Of a stretch of 64,000 bases of DNA, positions 45,601 to 53,936 are shown one piece after another. The translations under genes and the position numbers were made by a program. The notes under the pieces are model-generated. The model saw nothing but the letters and a program-made list of their open reading frames with translations, was not told where the DNA came from and searched no databases. Source of the DNA: Tetmemena sp. SeJ-2015 (lineage: Eukaryota; Ciliophora; Spirotrichea; Sporadotrichida; Oxytrichidae). The stretch is taken from NCBI GenBank assembly GCA_027382625.1, contig JAJKFJ010022100.1, positions 186,001-250,000 on the forward strand, in the 5' to 3' direction. Every line of letters begins with the position of its first letter. Positions within the stretch are counted from its first letter, which is position 1.

Positions 45601-47487
45601 AACCCTTCAAATCTCAGTTGAGAAATTTAAATTGTTTTAAGTGAGGATTCGGGAGTGGGAATTGAGGCTGAGCACTTGAATAGCATTTTCTAAGCGTTTA
45701 ATAAAGTAATGAGGAAAAGAGAGTTAAATAAATATGGGTGTGGTTTGGGGCTGACTATTGTTAAAAATTTAGTGGAGGCCATGAAAGGCAAAATCACTGT
45801 GAACTCAATATTAAACAAAGGATCCTAATTCACAATTGAACTACCTTATATAGCTGATTTTCATAATATTAAGTAAACTCCAGATTCTAGTCTTAAGAAA
45901 AGAAGGAATATAGATTTTTTTATTTTCTAATTATATATTTTATGACTTAAAACACTCGCTAAAAATTTAGCTTACACAAAGCTCTTCAAAACCCAAAGAA
46001 AGGAAAGAATTAATAAGATCTACTTATAAAAGAGAAAATAATTATCATCCTTAATAGTATTAAGACAATATGAATGAGAGCTCTTAACAAATATTGCCAA
46101 AAATCGATGAGTATTTAATGAAAAAATAATAAATGTCAATTGAAGGAATGGATGATTTATTAAAATTTTAAAGAATATAATTTTAGTTTAGAAATCAATA
46201 CTCCAATTATTTTATTTTTCTTATTGTGCCAGAAAATAAGTATGAATTTAATAAGATAAGAAGAAAAACTTTAAACCCTAATCAGAGTCCTAGTTTAAAT
46301 AAATAAGCTCGAATTAGGGTTCTCATAGCCTAAATTTATTTTTAATTATTGGCAGGATTGAATTCGGTGAAAGATTTTGGATTAAAAATAATAAGGATTT
46401 TTAAATACAAAATCATAGTTTTATTTCTTGTATTTAAATCAAAACAGTTACGCTATATAATTAATTTGATTGTAAAAAATTTGGAAGTTTTACTGATATA
46501 TTCATTTATCAAATTAAACTTCCTCTACCTGAAAATCCTTCTGTCACTCGATCTATACAGTTTATTTGCCTATCTGATTATTTAGATTTCTAAAATATTG
46601 AGGTATTTTACTTATCTTTTGATGAATTTTAGGAAATCAATAATCTTTTCCCCCCCATAAAATTGGCCATTTAAAATAAAAATTAATGTATTACAGACTT
46701 CAAACCATGTTAAGATAATCTTCATATTACACGTTCTATTTTACAGTCTTTTTCATCTATCTCAAAACTAATCTCCCTCCATATTAGAAGCTGATGACGA
46801 TCTCTTTAACCTTATAAAGTAAAAATGTAATTTAATTGTGTGATAATTTAAAATATTAAGATTAAAGTGTATTGTGAGCTATTTCATATTAATATTTTGA
46901 TCTGTAGAATATTAAAACGATAATTAAAGCTTTATATTTCTTAAAAGGTAATCTCCCAATGATGAATTTATTGCAATTATTTCTCCTATATAACTTTTTT
47001 ATTTCTTACTCTTTTGAAAATTATAAAAAATGAGAATATGCTATTTTTATGGATAGATTAAAGAGTGATCTTATTTATTAATACCACCATTTATCTCATT
47101 TTTAATCTTTAGCTCTTGAAGGCATGCTAAATCAACTTGGATTATTTATATAGTTGTAATTTGGAGTGACGTAAATAACTAAAGCTTTCAATGGAAAACA
47201 AGCTCTTGAAATATTCAACTAATCCTGGGGCAATTCCCATTTAATTTTCAAACTTTTCCCAAAAACTTTTTTAAATTTTACAAAAATTTGTTTTAAAAAT
47301 TTTTAAGGGGGCTTCAATACAATCAAAAAACCAAATTTAAAAACTAATTTGTTTTTATGGCGATATTCTTAAGCTAGATGAGGGGTTCAAGTTTTTAAAT
47401 GCTCATGAAACATTTCAATTTTTTTATAAAGTTAAAATGAAACCCATCTCCTAATAAGCTTTATCTGAGCTAATCAAATAATTATGA
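39629..47487 (+). CDS. HK4: membrane hybrid histidine kinase, IES-interrupted (type B)
   Basis: ATG 39629 gives MTKAVSNFEHKVQQ, joined at a 9-bp pointer (TACAGCAAT) to SELSSKRHS. Membrane MDSs join at CCTCAGAT to QIYILASVWIGYPFALLV. The linker module is at 41,780-41,920. HATPase (45,500-45,880) is clean: NRLRQILINLLSNSIKYTNE, EDSGVGIEAEHLNSIFQAFN, KYGCGLGLTIVKNLVEAMKG. HisKA (44,395-44,600) and the middle of REC (47,222-47,400) match the siblings only patchily, with homopolymer-like corruption. An insertion of about 0.65 kb (44,850-45,497) splits the segment ahead of TDSNRLRQ. The gene ends LVKQL-like at TGA 47485-47487. Whether it is functional cannot be judged from this consensus. Confidence 0.72.
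41143..41325. repeat. Dispersed AGTAAAG repeat in HK4
   Basis: Starts CTAAAGTAAAATTTAGGGAA and runs through TGTAGGGATATTTCATTTCA to GCTGGGACCG. Close to the 15425 copy. It lies in the IES between the membrane MDS ending MMLVIT and the MDS starting TVSITC. Confidence 0.55.
42384..43247. mobile_element. Poly-G-ended TIR element, copy 2 (8-bp TSD)
   Basis: The ends are a G run then ACGGAAGTGCACCTCC, and the inverted form with a C run. AAAAAATT is duplicated at 42376-42383 and 43248-43255. The interior aligns with copy 1 (26565-27449) with many small length differences in homopolymers. It lies in an HK4 IES. Non-autonomous; an 8-bp TSD suggests a hAT-like mobiliser acting in trans. Confidence 0.8.
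44850..45497. mobile_element. Insertion in HK4 ahead of the HATPase N-box, GATGAATACG-like end
   Basis: The siblings are continuous from the DFPEVIIT region to TDSNRLRQ, but HK4 is split by about 0.65 kb. The right end reads, inverted, TATATGAAGAATACGATTGC, close to the GATGAATACG terminal repeat at 9723. The left end falls in degraded consensus and cannot be fixed. Open stretches include MEFEKYLRMNLK near 45,225; no family recognised. Confidence 0.45.
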
Positions 47488-48181
47488 TTTATAAAGAGAA
47501 TAAGATTTCCAAACAATTTACACAATTAAAATGCCTTTCATATTTTCTTAAATTTATTATACAGAAATTGTTTCAGAAGTCCAATTCTTTTTAATGTTTG
47601 ATTTAAATATCCAAATGACAAAAGTAAATATTCCCAAGACTCATTTCAAATTAATTCTTATATTTTGCAGTCTTATTTTGATTGCTTAATTAATATATTT
47701 TTCTTTCTTTGATTTGTAAAATCTCAAATCTTTTACCTATCAATTATTTAGTTATTAATGAAATTTGATGAAACTTTTTTAATTTATTTTAAAATGCTAG
47801 TAATTTAGAGATTATTTCGCATAACTAAAAGATTAAATTAGCCGGCATCTTTCTTTGAGATTACTTTCTTCTATATACTTCTTTCAAGATAGAGCGAATA
47901 CATTTTTTTTCTATCTTATAGCCAATGAACCCAAATGAATAAGAGAGTTATTTAATTTTGGTTTTATTTATTAAAATATATCATTTTTATCTCTCATAAA
48001 TCTGTTTAAAGAGCTTAAGAGTATGGAGCATTATGATAAAATATAAATCAAAGCATAAATTAATAAAAGCAAGCATTAAAAAAGCAATTAATCATTAAGT
48101 TTTTATTAAGAGAGGAAATAACTTTACACTAGTTAAACTTTTTCAAGTACAAATAATTATAAACTGATTTAGAATTAAACT
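47488..48181. other. HK4-HK5 intergenic region
   Basis: AT-rich. It begins with the type B 3' flank shared with HK2 and ends with a 5' flank shared with HK3 (TTACACTAGTTAAACTT...CAAGTA). No gene seen. Confidence 0.45.
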
Positions 48182-51100
48182 ATGAGAAGACCTGTCTCAA
48201 ACAAGGAACACATAGTACAGCATTTTTTAATCACAAATTTTATATTTATTTACATTTCGATCATATAGCTTTTTAATTTATTGAAGGACCTTCATTTTAT
48301 TTTTCCTACAGCAATCCGAATTAAGTTGTAAAAGACTTTCAAACAATCTGAATCAAGAATTAAACGACTTAGAGAAAAGCCATGAGTCCTCATAATCATA
48401 AAATACCACAAATCTTACAGATGAGTCAACTCTCTAACTTTGATATTTTTAAATTTTGCATAGAAAAGCTAATGACAAAAGCCTATTCTAGCTCCGAAAT
48501 AAATTTCCTTTCTCTGAGATTTAAGGACGCAAATCTTGAAAGAGAATACTCCAAAAATTTCTATCCTGAGATTGTTCAATAAAATAATTAATTCACTTAG
48601 CTGGGATATTTTGCTTTATGCAATTCATTATATTAAATAAAGTGAATTCTTGGTAGTCTCTTATCTTATTTATTGCTTCTTTGTCTCACCATACAAGGAA
48701 TATGCTGATTATGAGTAACTGCCTCAGATATTTTGAAAAACTGAAATAAAATTTTTTATTACAAATTCAGATTTATATCCTGATGAGTGTGTGGATTGGG
48801 TACCCCCTAGTTTTATTTGTGGTTTGTTGGAAGAGTCCTTTTGCGGCTTAATTCTACGGCTATTTTCAGTTAATTGCGTTTGTTTTTATACACTACGAGG
48901 GGCTGATGCGATACCCTTATTACATAAGCTTAATTGACTTAATTTAATTTAAAATTAGACTTAGGAGTACTCAGCATGATCCTAGTTACAACTTATTTTA
49001 TAATCATTTTAGTTTATATTTAATTTAATTCAATGATTGTAAATCATTTTAAGGTAATATAGAATGAAGGTAATAATACTGACCTCAATCTAAAACTTGT
49101 TGCAGTTCATAAATAAAATTAAAAATATACTCCAAGCCCTCTATAAATGCTGAGTGCACTCATAAACGCCTTTATCTCCAGCCATAATATTTTCTTTAGT
49201 TTCAATAAATAAAAAGTAATTGCTCCAGCTTCAAAATTGCAAGGGTTATCCTATTATTTAAAAATATATGTCCTCTCGAAGGGGGTTTTAATTTTTATAT
49301 TAATTAAAGACAATTAAACTTTCAATTAATTATAAAACTAAAAATTATATATTAGCTAATTGATTTAGCTGATAAGATATATAGATTATTGCCATTATTT
49401 TTAACTGTTTCGATAACATGCATCTGCAAAAAATGGCTTCTCATCACTATCAAAATTAGTTTTTTATGAAGATTAAAAAATAAATTTCTATCTCAGGTTG
49501 CTTAATATTTATCGCCTGCAGATAAACACAATTCATATTAATTTTCTATTTTATTTTTCTATTTAACAACTAAAATAATATAATAGGTTTAAGAAATATG
49601 GCACGCAAGTGATACAAAGGCTGCAATAAAATAGCTGTCGCAAGTAGCTATAAGCTATTTAGTTATCTACACTTTCTTTTATGATATAATAAATGTATTA
49701 TTTTCTCCAGATATTGGGGGTTGAGAGATAGGCAGCAGTTTAAATAAAAAATAGACTAAATATAGATGGTGAAATTCTTTAACTCTATTATAAAATCACA
49801 CCATGATATTATCATAGTTACACAAGGAGAGGATGTAATATTGTTGTGCTATAAATTTTTATAACAATTGCTTAAATATCATAATTTAAAATAGTGCAGC
49901 TCAGCTTAATTCAGTTAATATTTTTTATCTTTAAATAGGACTATTCTCTGAACTTATTGAGATACTGAAAATATTTAAGAGAATCTAATATTAATTTTAT
50001 TGTTAATTTGTTAATATTTTACAACTAGCACGCAAAAAAATTACTAGAGAATAATGAAGTAGAAGAGTCCGAAAGTAGCCAAATATATATTTCTCCAAGG
50101 ATTTAGTAAGAGAGTCCAGACTATAGTTTTGAATTAAAACACTCTCTCAAAGGTAAATGACATAATTTAACAAGAAATTAATAAAAAGAAGAACAAATAG
50201 AAATAAGCGCAGAAAAGTCAAGAGGAGAACGCAAGCAAAGCTGTTGAAGACAGCGCTACAAACTAAAACCAAAGCATAGAAGAACTAGTTTAAATATAAA
50301 TTATCAGCATGATGGTATTGTTACATATTATAGATTTATTCTGATTGGTTCAATATAGTTTAGATACGATTAAATGTTTAAGAGTAGCAATTCCTCATTA
50401 AGTTAGATTATTATACTTATGATTTAAAAGAAAATCTTATGAAATACATTTGAACTCTTCATATTACTATAGTAGAGAATCTAAAAGAAAATCGTCAATC
50501 ACCAAAAAAAGAGATTAAAATAACCCCAAGCCATTTAGTAATTACAGTTTTCTCCTATTATCTGATTATTCTTTACTATTATCTTAATCTCATTTCTAAT
50601 AATTGGAAGAATTCCAACTCATCTCTATTACACACTATTGAAAGTCATCTCAGCCTCCGGCCCCTCATAGTCTATAAACCATCTGATTTTAGTTTCCTTT
50701 CTGTTCGTTAGTTGTGATCGTGATTTCCAAACTCTTGATTTTTTTCACATTTGTCAGATGATTGCGATCGCTCTTGAAACGAGATCAGATAATCTGTTAA
50801 TTGCGTAATTAATTAAACTTATGAAATATAGAGATTCGAACCTATAATGTATAAATTAAATTCCCGACCGTTGCCAGTAGGCCACCCGGACTCCTCAAAC
50901 CCCCTCCCTCTCCCCTTTATTTTATAGTCCTTACCCTCGATTTTCTTTTAGATTCTCTACTATAATTAAAGCTGATCTTTAATAAAGAAGGTCGATTAAC
51001 ACCTTTATAATAGATTATGCAATTATTTGATCCGTTCTACTTAACAAGAAATTTGAACAATATTTAATAAGTTAAAAATGGTAACTTCTAAAATTAGAAT

Positions 51101-53766
51101 AACGAGAGGGATATTTCTGAGAATATTTAAAATGGATTATATACAGCTTGGGATTATGTCAAATCTTCATCTTTAGTAGGTTAATCACTTGATGAGAACT
51201 TAAATGGAATCCTATTATACATTTTTTTAAAAATTAATTATGATAAGAATCATTTAATTATAAATAATTTTATTTTTATGGCTTCATATATTTATTCCAT
51301 AGTGATGCCTTATTTTAGGAATGAGATTAATATGATAATTCAGAAATATAACATATCAGGCTTCAGTTTCTCGTTTGCAAAATAATTTAATCAAAAGATA
51401 GAGATTTTTATTAAAAAATCTTTTTTTTAATTAATTAAAGTCACGATTTGTATATTTACTAGCAAATTTGTAATCAATAATTATTTAAAATGAATCCCGT
51501 TCTATTCAAACAATAAAGAAAGACACAGATAATATTCATATTTTTATAAATCATATAATTTAAATAATTAAATTAATTTTATCAACAAATTTAAGCTTCT
51601 TTAATAAATTTCATTAGATTATATAAATTGGTATTTAAAACAGCAAATACCAAATAACTTTTCAAGAGATAAAGTCTTGCAGCTAAGTATTTCGAGTGAC
51701 TACAATTTAAGATGTCACTCTCAAAATGATTTTAGAAAAACAGACAAACCTTATCAAATATAAAAGCATGGCCTTTGCTCAAGCCGCACATGAATTCAGA
51801 AATCCTTTAAATGAAATTATTTATATAAATTATATTTATCAAATGCAATAACAAACTCACTCTCTCTGATTTAAAGAGAGAGTCTAAGTGAGTTCAATGA
51901 TCAGTATTTGAATGTTGCCCTTACTAGTTCAAAGCTGATGACTCACCTTATAAATGACATTTTGGATTAAAGCCAACTTGAGGCCAAATAGTTAGTCTTG
52001 AACTTAGAGCCTACGCCAACTAAAGAAATATTTTCTGAGTGTAAGGATTTACTCCAATTTGCAGATTTATTTTTAAGCTTAAAGCAAAAACCTAGAAATA
52101 GAAATTGAGGTGAGTAGAGATTTCCCAGAAGTGATAATTACTGATTCAAACCGACTTAGATAAATTTTAATAAACTTGCTTTCAAACTCTATAAAATATA
52201 CTAACCAAGGGTTTGTTAAAATTTACGCTAAAAGAATTCTGTCAACCCTTCAAATCTCAGTTGAGGAATTTAAATAATTACTTTTTTTGAGGATTCGGGA
52301 GTGGGAATTGAGGCAGAGCACTTGAATAGCATTTTCTAGGCGTTTAATAAAGTAATGAGGAAAAGAGAGCTAAATAAATATGGTGTGGTTTGGGGCTGAC
52401 TATTGTTAAAAATTTAGTGGAAGCCATGAATGGTAAAATCTCAGTTAACTCAATATTAAACAAAGGATCCTAATTCACAATTGAACTACCTATTTTATCT
52501 GAGCCCTAAATTATCCATAAAAAAAGAAGCTCTAGTCTTAAGAAAAGAAGGAAGATAAATTTATTATTCTTTATAATTCGAAGTTTTATATTTGAAAAAT
52601 TAGCTAAAACTTTAACTAAATCACTGTTTTACAAAGGCCGAGGAAAATAAAGAATCGAGGTAACCTTCTTACTAAAGAGTAATAAAAAATCATCTTGAAA
52701 ATTCCTCTAGCTATATTAATGAGAGTTTTGAGCAAATCACACCCACAAAAGATGAATAAATAACTAAGGGTCTTTAAATATCAAATGATGGGATGGAATA
52801 TTTATTTAAATTTTGATAAATTATTATTTCAGCTTAGAGATCGAATCTCCAACTATTTTATTTTTATAGTGGCAGAAAATAAGTATGAGTTCAATAAGTT
52901 AAGAGTAAATTCCTTGCATCCTAACTAAAACCCAGGATAAAGCAACCAGGGTAAAATTAGGGCTCTCATAGCATTATTTATTTTTCCATTTAAGCTGACG
53001 ACGATCTCTTTAACTTAATAAATGTAAGAAGTGTATAAATAATGGGATGTGGTGTTTTGAATGAATTAAGTCAAGATTTTGTTGTGCTATATTGATATAT
53101 AATAAGGATATTCATTTATGTATCATCATAATGTGGTGCAAATTAAAAAAAATAGGTTCCATTTTAGCTTCTAAGCTAATTTTAAATTTAAAAAATAATT
53201 TAATCATTGTAATTAAAATAATTTTGAAGGAGTTAAATTTCAGATTCAGTCAACTTCAATTAGAGAAAATTGCATCAATAATGAATTATAGTTCCTCTTC
53301 TTATATCTTAAGCATCTTGGAATTAACTTATTTATCTATAGCTCTTGAAGGTTTGCTAAATCAACTTGGATTAATAATTTTATAGATTGGAGTGACGTAA
53401 ATAACTAAAGCCTTCAATGGAAAGCAAGCTCTTGAAATATTTAACTAGTCCCTGACTTAACTATCTTAGCCAGATCAGTAAAACACGACCTTTTCCCTCG
53501 TAGTCTATAATTAAATTTATTAATCCTGGACAATCACATGCCAGTCATGAATGGAACAGACGCGGGAGTCATGATAAGCAGTGCAATCAAGAATAACAAT
53601 GCTAAATGTAAATTATGCCTACTTAGTGGCGATATTCATGAGAGCATAGATGAAGAAGTCATGGACGCTTTTGACTAAATGCTCATGAAAATTTAATTAT
53701 TTTATAGCATATTAAATGAAACCCATATCCTAAAAAGCTTTGTCAGAGTTAGTCAAGTAATTATGA
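48182..53766 (+). CDS. HK5: membrane hybrid histidine kinase, most compact copy (type A)
   Basis: Best template for the family. ATG 48182 gives MRRPVSNKEHIVQQ, then after IES removal SELSCKRLSNNLNQELNDLE, CIEKLMTKAYSSSEINFLSL, membrane segments (QIYILMSVWIGYPLVLFVVC; ISLIDLGVLSMILVTT), linker VIYTFSRYWGLRD...FFNSIIKSHHDIIIVTQ, a PAS-like block, HisKA at 51,728-51,815 (AFAQAAHEFRNPLN, phospho-His), HATPase at 52,130-52,500 (N-box TDSNRLRQ, G1 EDSGVGIE, G2 GLGL), and REC at 52,990-53,766 (ADDD pocket, LDNHMP acceptor Asp, LLSGD, LMKP). About 800-900 residues after IES removal. Stop TGA 53764-53766. It converges with the SET gene, 170 bp away. One G appears missing at about 52380 (TATGGTGTGG versus TATGGGTGTGG), which would break frame in G2. 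Confidence 0.8.
48216..48306 (+). other. HK5 IES, pointer TACAGCA
   Basis: TACAGCA at 48216-48222 and 48307-48313. Joining gives EHIVQQSELSCKR. 91 bp including one pointer. The same site is used in HK2, HK3 and HK4. Confidence 0.7.
48439..48454 (+). other. HK5 16-bp IES, pointer TTTG
   Basis: TTTG at 48439-48442 and 48455-48458. Joining gives STLQLCIEKLMTKAYSS, while without removal the frame changes. It lacks GT...AG and is too short for an intron. Siblings have 26-50 bp at the same place. Confidence 0.6.
48724..48766 (+). other. HK5 IES, pointer TCAGAT
   Basis: TCAGAT at 48724-48729 and 48767-48772. Joining gives NCLRY/QLPQI-type continuity into IYILMSVWIGYP. 43 bp. Confidence 0.65.
48936..48957 (+). 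other. HK5 22-bp IES, pointer GACTTA
   Basis: GACTTA at 48936-48941 and 48958-48963. Joining gives YYISLIDLGVLSMILVTT. HK1 has TTGACTT at the same site. Confidence 0.7.
48990..49402 (+). other. HK5 IES, pointer AACT
   Basis: AACT at 48990-48993 and 49403-49406. Joining gives ILVTTVSITCICKKWLLITI. 413 bp, the longest IES of HK5's membrane region. HK1 shows a longer pointer, AACTGT. Confidence 0.6.
49673..49701 (+). other. HK5 29-bp IES, pointer TTTCT
   Basis: TTTCT at 49673-49677 and 49702-49706. Joining gives VIYTFSRYWGLRDRQQF. A TA-bounded (Paramecium-type) excision here would put a TGA in frame in HK1 and HK2, so it does not fit. Confidence 0.7.
49836..50011 (+). other. HK5 IES, pointer TAATATT
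   Basis: TAATATT at 49836-49842 and 50012-50018. Joining gives QGEDVIFYN followed by the next MDS. 176 bp. Confidence 0.65.
50468..50964. mobile_element. TATAGTAG-ended TIR element inside an HK5 IES
   Basis: The left end TATAGTAGAGAATCTAAAAG is repeated in inverted form at the right end (27 bp near-perfect). The tip matches TAYAGYNR. A partly similar left end occurs in HK3 near 28,187. It carries a tRNA-like segment on minus (50825-50894). It lies between the FYNQ module and the PAS-like module. Confidence 0.6.
50825..50894 (-). other. tRNA-like Pol III promoter pair
   Basis: Minus strand shows TGGCCTACTGG (A-box-like) and, about 40 bp later, GGTTCGAATCT (B-box-like). The acceptor and T stems do not pair as in a functional tRNA, so it is at most a tRNA-derived remnant or a SINE-type promoter inside the TIR element. 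Confidence 0.3.
51207..51491 (+). other. HK5 IES, pointer GAATCC
   Basis: GAATCC at 51207-51212 and 51492-51497. Joining gives DENLNGIPFYSNNKERHSK. 285 bp. HK3 uses the same pointer. Confidence 0.7.
51525..51639 (+). other. HK5 IES, pointer ACAG
   Basis: ACAG at 51525-51528 and 51640-51643. Joining gives NNKERHSKYQITFQEIKS. 115 bp. Confidence 0.65.
51809..51840 (+). other. HK5 32-bp IES inside HisKA, pointer AAATG
   Basis: AAATG at 51809-51813 and 51841-51845. Joining gives AHEFRNPLNAITNSLSLI, the expected H-box helix. All five copies have an IES here; in HK2 it has grown to about 3.4 kb. Confidence 0.8.
52075..52081 (+). other. Possible 7-bp IES, pointer AAGC
   Basis: AAGC is at 52075-52078 and 52082-52085, separated by three bases. 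Removing 7 bp converts FAELFLSLKQR-type reading into FAELFLSKDLEIEIEV, the frame needed for the HATPase domain. The AAGCTTAAAGC block recurs at this point in HK1, HK3 and HK5 and is probably degraded in HK2 and HK4, so base-call error is unlikely. Confidence 0.45.
52261..52286 (+). other. HK5 26-bp IES before G1 box, pointer TTGAGGA
   Basis: TTGAGGA at 52261-52267 and 52287-52293. Joining gives QISVEDSGVGIEAE. HK1 carries a 470-bp element inside this IES. Confidence 0.8.
53018..53337 (+). other. HK5 IES inside REC, pointer ATA
   Basis: ATA at 53018-53020 and 53338-53340. Joining gives ADDDLFNLIALEGLLNQLG. A GT...AG intron at the same place (GTAAGAAG...CTATAG) would give the wrong frame. The HK3 counterpart is about 5.1 kb. 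Confidence 0.6.
53366..53386 (+). other. HK5 21-bp IES, pointer TTGGA
   Basis: TTGGA at 53366-53370 and 53387-53391. Joining gives LNQLGVT, then the next part of REC. All copies share the pointer. Confidence 0.75.
53685..53715 (+). other. HK5 31-bp IES, pointer ATGAAA, absent from HK1 and HK2
   Basis: ATGAAA at 53685-53690 and 53716-53721. Joining gives DQMLMKPISQKALSELVK. HK3 and HK4 have it; HK1 and HK2 read ATGAAGCCC with no spacer. Confidence 0.75.
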
Positions 53767-53936
53767 TTTTATGGAGAATAAATATTCTGATCTCTTGAGA
53801 CTTTTAAAGTCAATTTATTTTCACTTAGACTTAGTTGACATCAATTTTTTTGAGAAGACTTTCCCGTTTAATGTCAAATTTAAGTATTTGCTTTTTTTTA
53901 AAATTTAGGAAATTAAATGTAATTTGCAGATTTCTT
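53767..53936. other. Convergent gap HK5 / SET gene
   Basis: 170 bp AT-rich spacer between two TGA stops. It is expected to contain both 3' ends (poly(A) signals and, in the somatic genome, telomere-addition sites). No specific motif identified. It is homologous to spacers after HK1 and HK3. Confidence 0.5.

Noticed and set aside
49673..49701. Paramecium-style TA-bounded IES excision for the whole array
   Set aside because: At the TTTCT pointer site, TA-to-TA joining puts TGA in frame in HK1 and HK2. Pointers vary in sequence and length, so a strict TA rule does not fit. TA excision fits only the 9723-11016 element.
53092..53385. 97-codon plus ORF
   Set aside because: It runs through an IES of HK5 and only its end coincides with the REC MDS (ALEGLLNQLG). 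The upstream part is AT-rich filler.
5384..53766. Gaps in the kinase genes as ordinary spliceosomal introns
   Set aside because: Most gaps lack GT...AG ends in any phase that keeps the frame, while pointer joining works. Genuine introns in this window (SET and cystinosin-like genes) are 35-51 bp with clear GT...AG.
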